This document shows, piece after piece, positions 1 to 9,384 of a DNA stretch of 64,000 nucleotides. Below the pieces are notes generated by a model. That model had not been told where the DNA came from. It saw only the letters and a list, made by a program, of their open reading frames with translations, and made no database searches. The DNA comes from Duganella phyllosphaerae (GTDB lineage Bacteria > Pseudomonadota > Gammaproteobacteria > Burkholderiales > Burkholderiaceae_D), in NCBI RefSeq assembly GCF_001758785.1, contig NZ_LROM01000071.1, forward strand, positions 62,001-126,000, given 5' to 3'. Made by a program: the position numbers and the translations under genes. Numbering within the stretch: the stretch's first letter is position 1; the number at the start of each line of letters is the position of its first letter.

Positions 1-471
1 CAGGTAGTCGGTGACGTTATTGGTGGGCAGCGTGTCGCTGTAAAAGCCCATGTACATGGCGTCGGTGGTCTGCCCCATCTGCACGCTCATCACCGGCTGC
101 TGCGCCTGCGCGGGCAGCTGGTTGCGCACCGAGTTGACCTGCGTGGTGATCTCGGTCAGCGCCCTGTTCGAGTCGTAGTTCAGCTGCAGCGTGGCCGTGA
201 TGGTCGAGACGCCGCTGTTGGACGACGACGACAGGTAGTCGATCCCCTGCGCCTGGGCGATGGCCGCTTCCAGCGGCTGGGTGATGAAGCCGGCGACCGT
301 GGCCGCGTCCGCCCCGTAGTAGGTGGTGGAGATGGTGACCACCGCGTTCTGGGTTTTCGGATACTGGTTGACCGGGAGGCTGAACAACGAGCGCAGGCCC
401 AGCACCACGATCAGCAGGCTGACCACGGTGGCCAGCACCGGCCGTTTGATGAAGATGTCGGTAAAGTTCAT
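1..471 (-). CDS. RND efflux transporter permease, N-terminal part (runs off left edge)
   Basis: This is the inner-membrane pump of a tripartite resistance-nodulation-division exporter, driven by the proton gradient. The 157 visible residues begin MNFTDIFIKRPVLATVVSLL, the classic first transmembrane helix of AcrB/MexB-type permeases. The start of the PN1 porter region follows (LPVNQYPKTQNAVVTISTTY, then GADAATVAGFITQPLEAAI). The ATG at 469-471 lies 13 bases after the adaptor gene stop, so it is the third gene of an OMF-adaptor-permease operon on the minus strand. Most of the roughly 1,030-residue protein is outside the window, so the substrate cannot be judged. The family is sure; the subfamily is not. 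Confidence 0.95.
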   Translation of the reverse strand, partial: MNFTDIFIKRPVLATVVSLLIVVLGLRSLFSLPVNQYPKTQNAVVTISTTYYGADAATVAGFITQPLEAAIAQAQGIDYLSSSSNSGVSTITATLQLNYDSNRALTEITTQVNSVRNQLPAQAQQPVMSVQMGQTTDAMYMGFYSDTLPTNNVTDYL

Positions 472-484
472 GGCGCGCGCGTCC

Positions 485-1636
485 TCACTGTTCCTGCGGC
501 GTGGGGTTCGGGCTATTGGCCGGCTGCACGCGGTTGTTGATCACCGCCGGGGTGCCGTTCTTCAGTTTCAGCTGGCCGCTGGTGACCACGGTCTGGCCTT
601 CCTTCACGCCCGTCAATACCGCCACCTGGTCGCCGCGCGTGGGACCGGTGGTCACGAACACCTGCTGGGCGATCAGCTGCGCATTGCCCTTGTCATCCCT
701 GGGTGCGTCCTTGCCCGGGTCTTTAACAACCGCAGGCGCGAGCACGAACACCGTGGAGCCGTAAGGGTTGTAGGTAATTGCCGTCTGCGGCAGGGTCAGA
801 TATTTTTTCAGCGCGCCCTGCTCCAGGCTGACGTTGGCGAACATGCCCGGCAACAGCTGGCGTTTCTGGTTCGGCACCGTGGCCTGCACCTGCACGTTGC
901 GCGTGGCTGCATCCACCTTCGGGCTGATGGCGGTCACCTTGGCGTCAAACGACACGCCCGGATAACCGTCGCTGGTGAGCTTGAGCTTCTGGCCCACCGA
1001 CAGTTCGGCCACCTGCTTTTGCGGGACGTAGAAATCGACATAAACCGTATCGATGGTTTGCAGCGTGACCAGCGTGTCGCCGGGATTGAGGTACTGGCCT
1101 GGATTGACGGCGGTGATGCCGAGCTTGCCGGCAAACGGCGCGCGGATGGTTTTCTTGTTGACCAGCGCCTGCTGCTGGGCAGCCAGAGCCTGCCGGCTTT
1201 TCAGCTCGGCCTCGTCGTTGTCCACCTGCGCCTGGCTGATGGCCTGCGCCGCCAGCTGCAGCTTGTCGCGCTTGAGCGTGGTGGCGGCCAGGTCGGCCGC
1301 CGCCTGCAGCGAGCGCAGCTGCGCCAAGTCCGATTCGGCGTTGAGTTCGAACAGCACCTGGCCGGCCTTCACCTCGTCGCCGGACTTGAAGTTGACCTTG
1401 CGTACCAGGCCGGCGATCTCGGTGGTGACATCCACGCCGCGCACCGGCGCCAGCGTGCCCACCGCGCTGATCTGTGGCTGCCATTCTGACGCCGTGACCT
1501 TGATCGCGGTGACCGTTTGCGCACCGGGCTTGGGCGCGCTGGCGATCAGTTTTTGTATCTGCAGATATTTACCGAACGCCAGCGCGGCGACCAGCAAGAT
1601 CACGCAGCCAACCATGATGAGCATACGCTTGGTCAT
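485..1636 (-). CDS. RND efflux periplasmic adaptor (membrane fusion protein)
   Basis: This adaptor links the inner-membrane permease to the outer-membrane channel. The 383-residue protein starts with a single hydrophobic helix (residues 5-22). A lipoyl-like half domain (around 60-100, with AGLVRKVNFKSGDEVKAGQV), an alpha-helical hairpin (100-160), the second lipoyl half (APFAGKLGITAVNPGQYLNPGD) and a beta-barrel domain (about 200-290, ending LPGMFANVSL) follow. No lipobox is seen, so it is anchored by the helix. Its length fits the MexE/MdtA group. It sits between the outer-membrane factor and the permease with short gaps, which indicates one transcript. Confidence 0.95.
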   Translation of the reverse strand: MTKRMLIMVGCVILLVAALAFGKYLQIQKLIASAPKPGAQTVTAIKVTASEWQPQISAVGTLAPVRGVDVTTEIAGLVRKVNFKSGDEVKAGQVLFELNAESDLAQLRSLQAAADLAATTLKRDKLQLAAQAISQAQVDNDEAELKSRQALAAQQQALVNKKTIRAPFAGKLGITAVNPGQYLNPGDTLVTLQTIDTVYVDFYVPQKQVAELSVGQKLKLTSDGYPGVSFDAKVTAISPKVDAATRNVQVQATVPNQKRQLLPGMFANVSLEQGALKKYLTLPQTAITYNPYGSTVFVLAPAVVKDPGKDAPRDDKGNAQLIAQQVFVTTGPTRGDQVAVLTGVKEGQTVVTSGQLKLKNGTPAVINNRVQPANSPNPTPQEQ

Positions 1637-1663
1637 GAAACTCTCTCCTGCAATAGAGGTGTA

Positions 1664-3193
1664 CTAGGGATTCCGACTGATGGACTGCATGGTGGAGACA
1701 GGCGTGGCGGCCGGCACGCCATCGGCGCGGTTCCACCAGCCGCCGCCCAGCGCCTGGAACAGCGCCGCCGTATCGGCATAGCGGGCCGCCTGCGCCTGCA
1801 CCAGGCTGATATGCGCCTGCTGGAACACGCGCTGGGCGTCGAGCAGCGACAGGTAGCTGATGGCGCCGAGCTTGTACTGCTCTTCGGACAGCGCCAGGGT
1901 TTCCGCCGCCAGCGCCTCGGACTCGGCTTGCGCGGTGAGCGCGGCGGCATCCGATTCAAGCGCGCGCAGGGTATCGGCCACGTTCTGGAACGCCGTGAGC
2001 AAGGTGGCGCGGTACTGCGCCGCCGCCACATCGTAGGCCGCTTCGGACGCGCGCTTGCGGGCGCGCAGCGCGCCGCCGTTGAAGATGGGCGCGGTAAGGC
2101 CGGCAGTGAGACTCCAGATGGCGTTGTCGCCCTCGAACAGCTTGCTGAAGGTGGGCGAGGCCGAACCATAACTGCCGTTCAGGGTGAACTGCGGGTACAG
2201 CGCGGCGGTGGCCACGCCGATGTCGGCGCTGGCCTGGCGCAGCAGCTCTTCGCTGGCGCGGATGTCGGGCCGCTGGCGCACCAGCGCCGATGGCAGCGAC
2301 ACCGGCAGTTGTTCCGGCAGCGTGAGCGACGCCAGCGTAAATTCGGGCATGCCGGTCTCCCCCGGCAGCCTGCCGGCCAGGGTGGACAGCAAATGCCGGG
2401 TTTGCGCCAGCGCTTTTTCCAGCGGCGCCACGGTGGCAGCCGTTTGCGCCACCAGGTTGCGCTGGCTGAGCACCTGGGTGCGCGCGATGGCGCCGTACTC
2501 GAACTGCTTTTCGATCACGCTCTGCTGGCGGGTGAGCGCCTCGAGCACGTCGCGCGTGGCCTGCAACTGCGCGCGCAGCGAGGCTTCCTGGATGGCGGCC
2601 GTGACCACGTTGGCCGACAGCGCCAGGTAGGTCGCTTCCACCTGGTAGCGCTGGTAGTCCACCGCTGCCCGCGCGCCTTCCAGCGTGCGCCGCGTAGTGC
2701 CGAACACGTCGGGCGTGTACGAGACGTTGACCGAGGCGTTGTACAGATTGAGCACGGTCGCCTGGCTGCCGGCGGGCGTGGCCACCTGGGTTTTCTGGCG
2801 CCCGGCGCCAAGCGCGCCGTTGACGGCCGGGTACACCAGCTGGCCCGCCTGGGCGTTGTAGTTTTCGCGCACCTGGCGCAGCGCCGCCTCGGCTGCGGCC
2901 ATGTCGGGATTTTGCGCCAGCGCATTGCGCAGCAGCTGGTCGAGCGCGGGCGAGCGGAACACCGACCACCACTGCGCCGGAATATCCATGCCGGTGACAA
3001 AGCGCTGGGCGCCACCGGCAGCCCCGGGGCTCGATGCTGTCTGCGCCGGCAAGGGGTCGGGGGTATAAGTGGCGCTGTCCGCTGCCGGCGCGGCCGGGGT
3101 GTTGAAGTCGGGGCCGACCGCGCAACCGCCGAGGCCGGCAACCACGGCAAGCAGCGCAGCCTGCAGGCGCCAACGCACATACTTTGTATCCAT
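1664..3193 (-). CDS. Efflux outer-membrane lipoprotein, NodT/OprM family
   Basis: This is the TolC-like outer-membrane channel of the tripartite pump. The 509-residue precursor has a signal peptide ending in a lipobox (LGGC, cysteine about residue 24) followed by AVGPDFNTP, typical of OprM/NodT lipoproteins. Two repeated OEP domains follow, with helical segments such as AEAALRQVRENYNAQAG and the conserved LPSALVRQRPDIRASEELL around residue 310. It is the first gene of the operon (minus strand), so the promoter should lie in 3194-3324. No regulator gene is adjacent inside the window. Confidence 0.95.
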   Translation of the reverse strand: MDTKYVRWRLQAALLAVVAGLGGCAVGPDFNTPAAPAADSATYTPDPLPAQTASSPGAAGGAQRFVTGMDIPAQWWSVFRSPALDQLLRNALAQNPDMAAAEAALRQVRENYNAQAGQLVYPAVNGALGAGRQKTQVATPAGSQATVLNLYNASVNVSYTPDVFGTTRRTLEGARAAVDYQRYQVEATYLALSANVVTAAIQEASLRAQLQATRDVLEALTRQQSVIEKQFEYGAIARTQVLSQRNLVAQTAATVAPLEKALAQTRHLLSTLAGRLPGETGMPEFTLASLTLPEQLPVSLPSALVRQRPDIRASEELLRQASADIGVATAALYPQFTLNGSYGSASPTFSKLFEGDNAIWSLTAGLTAPIFNGGALRARKRASEAAYDVAAAQYRATLLTAFQNVADTLRALESDAAALTAQAESEALAAETLALSEEQYKLGAISYLSLLDAQRVFQQAHISLVQAQAARYADTAALFQALGGGWWNRADGVPAATPVSTMQSISRNP

Positions 3194-3324
3194 TAACCGG
3201 CTCCCGTATTGCAGGGAACGGGAGAGGTCATGCTCCGCAGCCTGCTGTCTCGAAAAAGGTGAACATCAGATAACATATTCGCATTTTTTTCGTCGCCGGT
3301 GTTCAATTGTCACGACGGTCGGCG

Positions 3325-3365
3325 AAAAAAAAACGGGCTTTGCCGCGCAGGCAAAACCCGTTTTC
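3325..3365 (-). terminator. Rho-independent terminator of the EF-hand gene
   Basis: Read on the minus strand, a 15-bp stem (AAAACGGGTTTTGCC paired with GGCAAAGCCCGTTTT, one G-T wobble) has a five-base loop and is followed by a run of T. It begins 16 bases after the stop codon of the EF-hand gene. It also separates that gene from the efflux operon, which starts about 130 bases further on. Confidence 0.85.
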
Positions 3366-3380
3366 ACGAAACCAGGCCGA

Positions 3381-4013
3381 TCAGGCGGCGGCAGCAGCGG
3401 CGGACACCACGCCATACGCGCGGTTGGCTTCCACCAGCGAGAACGCCGATGGGCCATCGGCCAGTGCATCGAGGCGGCCGGCGCCGGCAGCGATACGGTA
3501 AGTCAGCGGTTCCTGGTAGCGGCGCAGCTCTTCCTCGCTGACCTTGCCATCGTGGTCGGCGTCGGCCGACATGCTGTCGCGGCCCGGCATCCGCAGCAAG
3601 CCGTTCTCGTCCATTCCAGGCAGCGGCGCCGGTGGCGGCAGGCTGTCTTCAGCGAGCGGCTCGCTGCCGAACCTGGCGCGAAACACCTGGGTTTCGGGAC
3701 GCTGCGACAGGCTTTTGAGGGCGTCGTCGAAATCCTTGAGCGCCTGTTTCAGACCATCGTCAGCCGAGTCCGATACGGCTTGCAGCGCGGCGGCCTGGCC
3801 GCCATCGGCTTGCGCGTCGGTGGAGGTGTCGTTGCTGGTCTCGACAGCACTGGCGGCATTAAACCCTGGCAGTGACAGGTAGGCAGCCATCGAGGCGCCG
3901 CCGTCATCATCCGAACGCGCCTGCGCCGGCGCGACCTGCTGGGTGCCCTGCGACTTCTCCACGGCCACTGCCGCCGACAAGGTACCGCCACCAATACTGT
4001 TTACCGTAATCAT
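3381..4013 (-). CDS. EF-hand domain-containing protein
   Basis: This 210-residue protein contains one clear calcium-binding EF-hand loop, DADHDGKVSEEE (about residues 152-163), with D-x-D-x-D-G spacing and a terminal Glu. A second, degenerate loop may lie around DENGLLRMPGRD. The rest is Ala/Ser/Asp-rich and low in hydrophobics, and no signal peptide is apparent. I chose MITVNSIGGG because GGGAG lies 10 bases upstream; an in-frame ATG at 4043 would add ten residues. It is a single gene with its own terminator. The function is unknown, with calcium sensing or buffering as the reasonable guess. Confidence 0.75.
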   Translation of the reverse strand: MITVNSIGGGTLSAAVAVEKSQGTQQVAPAQARSDDDGGASMAAYLSLPGFNAASAVETSNDTSTDAQADGGQAAALQAVSDSADDGLKQALKDFDDALKSLSQRPETQVFRARFGSEPLAEDSLPPPAPLPGMDENGLLRMPGRDSMSADADHDGKVSEEELRRYQEPLTYRIAAGAGRLDALADGPSAFSLVEANRAYGVVSAAAAAA

Positions 4014-4255
4014 TTTTCCCGCTCCCGAAGAGAGATTCCTCACGACATCATTCTAGCAATAATTTTTCCAAGAGGCACGTAATTTAGCGGCTTTCAAGAG
4101 AGATTAGTGTACTTTTCCCAACGGTAACCTTGCCAATATGCCTAGCCTTCATGTCACGAGGCCGTCACATGAATCCCTTAATCTGTCGCCCGGCCCATGG
4201 TACGCTATCAGCCGTTGCACTTCGTTACCACCTTATCCACTTGAAAACCACCTCC

Positions 4256-5938
4256 ATGCCGAAATCACTGTCCCTGTCCGCCCTCGTGATCGCCGCGTCC
4301 AGCTTCGCGCTGCACGCTTGCGCCCTCGCCGCTCCCGCCACTACCAACACCGCTGCGCCGCAACCGAAGCTGGTCGTCGTGCTGGTGGTGGACGGCTTGC
4401 CGAACGAGCAGGTGCAGCGCTACCGCGACCAGTTCGGCAAGGGCAAAACAGGTGGACTCGGACGCATGCTGGCCGAAGGCGCCGCCTTCAGCAACGCCCA
4501 CCAGGCCCACGGCGTGACGGTGACCGCCATCGGCCACACGGCGGTGCTCACCGGCGCCTACCCGTACGTGCACGGCATCATCGGCAACAACTGGATCGAT
4601 CCCGTCACCAAAAAATCGGTGTACTGCACTGAAGACACCAACTACACCTATATCGGCGAGCACACCGACCCGAGCGACGGCACCGCGCCGACCAAGCTGC
4701 GGGTGGACACGCTGGGCGACCAGTTGCGCTACGCCTCGGGCAACCGCAGCAAGGTGATCACGGTATCGGGCAAGGACCGGGGCGCGATTCTGCTGGCCGG
4801 TAAAACCGGTACGCCCTATATGTACATGGAAAAAACCGGCAACTTCGCCAGCAGCACCTTTTATATGCAGGCCCATCCGGCCTGGGTCATCCAGTACCTG
4901 GCCGGCAAGCCGCAAGACCGCTACTACGGCAAAACCTGGAGCGCGCTGCTGCCCGACGCTGCCTACGCCGGCGACGCCCGCGACGACCTCACCCCGGCCA
5001 AACCGGGCGGCCATAACCGCCTGCCGTACACCTATTACAGCGAGAGCGGCCAGATCGACGCGGCCTATTACAACAGCCTGAAAACCGGCCCGTACCTCGA
5101 CCAGCTGACGCTCGACTTCGCGCGCGCGGCGGTGGAAGGCGAAAACCTGGGCCGCAACGACAGCGGCGTGCCGGACCTGCTGGGCGTGAGCCTGTCGGCG
5201 CACGACTACGTCAACCACGCCTATGGCCCGGAGAGCAAACTGTCGCACGACCACCTGCAGCGCGTGGACCGCATGCTCGGTGAATTCTTCAACTACCTCG
5301 ACCAGCGCATCGGCATGGACAACGTGCTGGTCGTGCTCACCGCCGACCATGGCTTTGCCAACACCGCCGAGTTCTCGAACCAGCAGCGCAGCGAATCGAA
5401 GCGTATCAACGGCGACCAGCTGATGGAAGAGCTGGGTCAGCACCTGTCCGACAAATTCGGCGGCGCCAAGCTGCTCGCCGCCTGGTCGCTGCCGAACATC
5501 CACCTCGACTACGCAGCCGCCGACAAGGCCGGCCTGCGCCACGCCGACGTGGAAGACGCCGCTGCCCAGTTCCTGCTGCACCAGCCGGGCATCAGCGACA
5601 CCTTCACCCGCACCCAGTTCGAAAGCGGCGCCGTCACCGGCACCCGCATCGCCACCCTGATGCGCCGCGCCTGGAACCGCGAAGCCTCGGGCGACCTGAT
5701 GGTGATCACGCGCCCCTACTGGTACTTCGCCAGCGGATCCACCGGCACCACCCACGGCTCGCCGTATGCCTACGACACCAATGTGCCGTTGATGATCATG
5801 GGTAAGCGCTGGATCAAGCCGGGCTACTACGGCCAGTACGCTGAGGTGGTGGACATCGCGCCCACGCTGGCCAACATCCTGCGCGTGCGTCCGCCGGCAG
5901 GCTCAGAAGGCCGCGTGCTGGTGGAGACGCTGAAATAA
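4256..5938 (+). CDS. PafA-type alkaline phosphatase family protein (phosphomonoesterase), exported
   Basis: This is a secreted metal-dependent phosphatase of the alkaline phosphatase superfamily, 560 residues with a signal peptide (residues 1-26, ending ALAAPA). The bi-zinc site residues are recognisable: D46 (VVDGL), the probable nucleophile T90 (VTVTAIGH), N111 (GIIGNNW), D317 and H321 (HDYVNH), D364-H365 (TADHG) and H500 (THGSP). A K-x-R pair (K173, R175 in GKDRG) matches the phosphate-binding Lys/Arg that mark PafA/PhoK monoesterases rather than the NPP diesterases. I chose the ATG that starts the signal peptide; an upstream in-frame ATG at 4169 seems too early. The MFS gene starts one base after its stop. 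Confidence 0.88.
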   Translation: MPKSLSLSALVIAASSFALHACALAAPATTNTAAPQPKLVVVLVVDGLPNEQVQRYRDQFGKGKTGGLGRMLAEGAAFSNAHQAHGVTVTAIGHTAVLTGAYPYVHGIIGNNWIDPVTKKSVYCTEDTNYTYIGEHTDPSDGTAPTKLRVDTLGDQLRYASGNRSKVITVSGKDRGAILLAGKTGTPYMYMEKTGNFASSTFYMQAHPAWVIQYLAGKPQDRYYGKTWSALLPDAAYAGDARDDLTPAKPGGHNRLPYTYYSESGQIDAAYYNSLKTGPYLDQLTLDFARAAVEGENLGRNDSGVPDLLGVSLSAHDYVNHAYGPESKLSHDHLQRVDRMLGEFFNYLDQRIGMDNVLVVLTADHGFANTAEFSNQQRSESKRINGDQLMEELGQHLSDKFGGAKLLAAWSLPNIHLDYAAADKAGLRHADVEDAAAQFLLHQPGISDTFTRTQFESGAVTGTRIATLMRRAWNREASGDLMVITRPYWYFASGSTGTTHGSPYAYDTNVPLMIMGKRWIKPGYYGQYAEVVDIAPTLANILRVRPPAGSEGRVLVETLK

Positions 5939-5939
5939 T

Positions 5940-7112
5940 ATGGCCAATACCAGTCCCACCTGGCCGCTGCTGGCGCTGGCCGTCGGCGCCTTCGGCATCG
6001 GCACCACGGAGTTCGCTCCCATGGGCCTGCTGCCAGTGATCGCCGACGGCGTCCACGTCTCCATCCCCAGCGCCGGACTGCTCATCAGCGCCTACGCATT
6101 GGGCGTGATGATCGGCGCGCCGATCATGACCCTGCTGCTTGCGCGCCTGCGCGCCAAGCACGCGCTCCTCACGCTGATCTCGATTTTCGTCGTCGGTAAC
6201 CTGCTCTCGGCCATGGCGCCCGGTTACTGGACGCTGCTCGCCTCGCGCCTGGTCACCAGCCTCAATCACGGCGCGTTCTTCGGCATCGGCTCGGTCGTCG
6301 CGGCCAACCTGGTGGCGCCCGAAAAGCGCGCAAGCGCGGTGGCCACCATGTTCATGGGCCTGACGATCGCCAATATCGGCGGGGTGCCGGCCGCTACCTG
6401 GATCGGCCAGCAAATCGGCTGGCGCATGGCCTTTGCCGGCACCGCCGGCCTGGGACTGCTGGCGATGGTGGCGCTGGTGCTGGCCCTGCCGCGCGGCGAA
6501 AAAGGCGCGATGCCAAACATCGGCAAGGAACTGCGGGTGCTGGCGCGCCCGGTGGTGTTGATGGCGATGGCCACCACCGTCATGGGTTCGGCGGCGATGT
6601 TTACGATGTACACCTACGTGGCGCCGGTGCTCACCACGCTCACGGGTGCTTCGCAGCTGTTCATCACGCTGGCGCTGGTGCTGATCGGCGTAGGTTTCAC
6701 CATCGGTAACGGCATCGGCGGCAAGCTGGCAGACTGGTCGCTCGACGGCGCCACCAAGATTTTCCTGGCGTCGCTGGCCGCGATCATGCTGGCGCTGCCG
6801 CTGCTGCTGGGCAGCCACTGGGGGGCTTTGATCGGGTTGACATTATGGGGCGCGGCGGCGTTCGCGCTGGTGCCGCCGGTGCAGATCCGCGTGATGCACG
6901 CGGCAGCCGAGGCGCCGGGGCTGGCGTCGTCGGTCAACGTGGGAGCGTTCAACCTGGGCAACGCGCTGGGCGCGGCAGTGGGCAGCGCTGTGATTTCGGC
7001 AGGATTCGGTTATGCGGCGATTCCCGTGGCGGGCGCCGTGCTGGCGGCAGCCGGCCTGCTGCTGGTATTCGCAGGCACGGCCGGCAAGCGCCAGGCCGCG
7101 CCGCAGGTGTGA
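5940..7112 (+). CDS. MFS transporter, DHA1 (AraJ/YdhP-like) family
   Basis: This is a 390-residue, twelve-helix major facilitator, probably a proton-driven exporter of sugars, purines or drugs. The N-terminal GAFGIGTTEFAPMGLLP is typical of the AraJ/NepI/YdhP branch. The ATG lies one base beyond the stop of the phosphatase gene, so the two are almost certainly translationally coupled. A link between the exported phosphatase and this carrier, for example salvage of dephosphorylated nucleosides or sugars, is only inference. The next gene converges with no gap. Confidence 0.88.
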   Translation: MANTSPTWPLLALAVGAFGIGTTEFAPMGLLPVIADGVHVSIPSAGLLISAYALGVMIGAPIMTLLLARLRAKHALLTLISIFVVGNLLSAMAPGYWTLLASRLVTSLNHGAFFGIGSVVAANLVAPEKRASAVATMFMGLTIANIGGVPAATWIGQQIGWRMAFAGTAGLGLLAMVALVLALPRGEKGAMPNIGKELRVLARPVVLMAMATTVMGSAAMFTMYTYVAPVLTTLTGASQLFITLALVLIGVGFTIGNGIGGKLADWSLDGATKIFLASLAAIMLALPLLLGSHWGALIGLTLWGAAAFALVPPVQIRVMHAAAEAPGLASSVNVGAFNLGNALGAAVGSAVISAGFGYAAIPVAGAVLAAAGLLLVFAGTAGKRQAAPQV

Positions 7113-7481
7113 TCAGTTGAGGGTATTGAGGTAGTGGTTCAGGTGGTCGAAGTTGAGCGGCTTCGAGAAGTGCTGGGTAAAGCCGGCAGCCACCGCTTTC
7201 TTGGCCGAGTCGCTGTCGGCCGAACCGGTAAGCGCAATGATCGGCAGCGCTTCGGCGCCCGGCATGCGGCGAATTGCGCGCACCGCGCCAAAGCCGTCCA
7301 TCCAGGGCATGCCCAGGTCCATGATGATCGCGCGCGGCATCCCTTCGCGCACCCAGTCGCAGGCCTCGTAGCCGTTGTGGGCGGACGCGGTTTCGTAACC
7401 GTGGTGCTGCAGCATGGCCGACAGCATTTCCACCATTTCGACATTGTCGTCTACGACCAGGACTTGTTTTGCGCTTGCCAT
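7113..7481 (-). CDS. Single-domain response regulator (CheY-like receiver)
   Basis: The 122-residue protein consists of one receiver domain and nothing else. Acidic pocket residues D11-D12 (VVDDN), phosphoacceptor D55 (IIMDLGMP), the conserved Thr of ALTGS and the Lys of SKPLNF are all present, so it should be phosphorylatable. I started at MASAKQ, preceded by a GAGG motif; an in-frame start at 7538 would add an implausible Gln/His-rich leader. No kinase is adjacent, so the partner is unknown. Its stop abuts the stop of the convergent MFS gene. Confidence 0.9.
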   Translation of the reverse strand: MASAKQVLVVDDNVEMVEMLSAMLQHHGYETASAHNGYEACDWVREGMPRAIIMDLGMPWMDGFGAVRAIRRMPGAEALPIIALTGSADSDSAKKAVAAGFTQHFSKPLNFDHLNHYLNTLN

Positions 7482-7635
7482 GATGGACCTCGTTATGATT
7501 GTTGTTGAATGATGTTGTTGATGAGCTGATCGTAGCAACCGGTGAGTGCCCTGTATGTTCGCCAGCGCACCCTGCCGCCACGCACCTGAAAGCGGGCAGG
7601 AGTATAGTTGTCGTTTTCCTCATCCACGATACGAC

Positions 7636-9207
7636 ATGAACCGACCCGCCCACCTCCTGTTCGCCGCCAGCGCCCTGGCGCTGGCGTCCCTGCCTGCCGC
7701 CGCCCAGACCTCACCTGCCAAGGCCCCGCGCGCCATCACCGCCAGCGGCGTGGTCGAAGGCGCGATGGAACCCAGTGGCGTGACCTCGTACAAGGGCATT
7801 CCGTACGCAGCGCCGCCGGTGGGCGACTTGCGCTGGAGGGCGCCGCAGCCGGCAGCAAAATGGCGCGGCGTACGCGCGGCCACGCAGTTCGGGCCGCGCC
7901 CGATGCAGTTGCCGCTGTTTGCCGACATGGTATTCCGCTCCGATACCAGCAGCGAAGACTCGCTGTATTTGAACGTGTGGACGCCGGTGCCGCCGCCCAA
8001 GGTGAAGGCATCGAAACTGCCGGTGCTCGTATATTTCTACGGCGGCGGCTTTGCCGCCGGCGACAGCTCGGAGCCGCGCTACGACGGCGCCGCCATGGCC
8101 GCCAAGGGCATCGTTACCGTCACCGTCAACTACCGCCTCAACGTGTTCGGCTTCCTGGCGCACCCGGAGCTGACAGCCGAATCGCCGCACAAGGCGTCGG
8201 GCAATTACGGCCTGATGGACCAGGCGGCAGCGCTGCAATGGGTGAACAAGAATATCGCGGCATTCGGCGGCGACCCGGCGCGCGTAACCATCGCCGGCGA
8301 ATCGGCCGGTTCGTTCTCGGTCAGCGCGCAAATGATCTCGCCACTGGCCAAGGGGCTGATCGCCGGCGCCATCGGCGAGAGCGGTTCGCTGCTAGGCCTG
8401 TTCGCGCCACAGAAGCTGGCCGATGGCGAACGGGCCGGCGCCGCGTTTGCGGCAAAAATCGGTGCGCCCAACCTGGCGGCGCTGCGCGCCATGCCCGCCC
8501 AACAACTGCTCGATGCCATGTCCAACGCTCGCACCGGTTTCTTCGTGATCGAAGATGGCTACGTGCTGCCACGCGCGCCGGACCTGCTGTACGCAGCCGG
8601 GCAGCAAGCCAGGGTGCCGCTGCTGGCCGGCTGGAACTCGCACGAAGGGTCGGCCAAACAGGTGCTGGGCGAGAACGAGCCAACCGTCGAGAACTTCACG
8701 TCCGCGCTGCAAAAACTCTACGGCGACCAGGCCGACACCGCACGTCAGGCTTACCTGGGCGATGGCGCGTCGGCCAACGACGTGACTGCGGCCGCCGTCA
8801 ACCTGGCCAGCGACCGCTTCATCTCGTACGGCACCTGGAACTGGATTGACAGCCACGCGCGCAACAGCGGCAAACCGGTCTGGCGCTACCTCTACACGCG
8901 CGCGCGGCCGGGCGACCCGGGCGCGTCCCATTCGGCGGAAATCGAATACGCGCTCGGCAACCTCGACGGCAACAAGACCTATGCGTGGACGCTCGACGAC
9001 CGGGTGCTGTCGCAGCAGATGCAGGGCTACTTCGCCAACTTCATCAAGACCGGCAATCCGAATGGCGCCGGCCTGCCGAACTGGCAAAAGGCGCAGCCGG
9101 GCGCTGGCTCGCCGGTGATGCTGCTGGACGTGGCGCCGCATACCATCGCCGCGCCGGACGACGCCCGGTTCCAGTTCCAGGACGCGGTGGCAGGCAAAAA
9201 ACGCTGA
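7636..9207 (+). CDS. Type-B carboxylesterase, exported
   Basis: This is an alpha/beta hydrolase of the carboxylesterase/lipase type-B family (para-nitrobenzyl esterase-like), hydrolysing carboxylic esters. The 523 residues start with a signal peptide (MNRPAHLLFAASAL, cleavage near AAAQT). Visible motifs are EDSLYLNVW (signature 2), the oxyanion-hole stretch YGGGF, the nucleophile elbow GESAGSF with S223, and a late His in ASHSAEIEY. Its promoter should lie in 7482-7635, divergent from the response regulator gene. A strong hairpin follows at 9218. The substrate is unknown. Confidence 0.92.
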   Translation: MNRPAHLLFAASALALASLPAAAQTSPAKAPRAITASGVVEGAMEPSGVTSYKGIPYAAPPVGDLRWRAPQPAAKWRGVRAATQFGPRPMQLPLFADMVFRSDTSSEDSLYLNVWTPVPPPKVKASKLPVLVYFYGGGFAAGDSSEPRYDGAAMAAKGIVTVTVNYRLNVFGFLAHPELTAESPHKASGNYGLMDQAAALQWVNKNIAAFGGDPARVTIAGESAGSFSVSAQMISPLAKGLIAGAIGESGSLLGLFAPQKLADGERAGAAFAAKIGAPNLAALRAMPAQQLLDAMSNARTGFFVIEDGYVLPRAPDLLYAAGQQARVPLLAGWNSHEGSAKQVLGENEPTVENFTSALQKLYGDQADTARQAYLGDGASANDVTAAAVNLASDRFISYGTWNWIDSHARNSGKPVWRYLYTRARPGDPGASHSAEIEYALGNLDGNKTYAWTLDDRVLSQQMQGYFANFIKTGNPNGAGLPNWQKAQPGAGSPVMLLDVAPHTIAAPDDARFQFQDAVAGKKR

Positions 9208-9217
9208 TCGGGCCTGG

Positions 9218-9258
9218 GCAAAAATGGTGCGTCCCGAGCCAGGATGCGCCATTTTTGC
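9218..9258. terminator. Strong hairpin, probable bidirectional terminator
   Basis: Two 16-bp arms (GCAAAAATGGTGCGTC at 9218-9233 and GATGCGCCATTTTTGC at 9243-9258) pair with two wobble positions around a nine-base loop. The stem opens with an A run and closes with a T run, so it could end transcription in either direction. It follows the carboxylesterase stop by about 10 bases. Confidence 0.75.
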
Positions 9259-9384
9259 ACCGCACAGGTGCCTAACCAGGTAAACCGTATGTTGGTTTGT
9301 ATATTATTGTATCTGCGGGAAATAGTTCAGATGGTTGCGATACACTAGCTCCTTTTCTTCGGGCAAAGAGCAGGAATCCAAACT

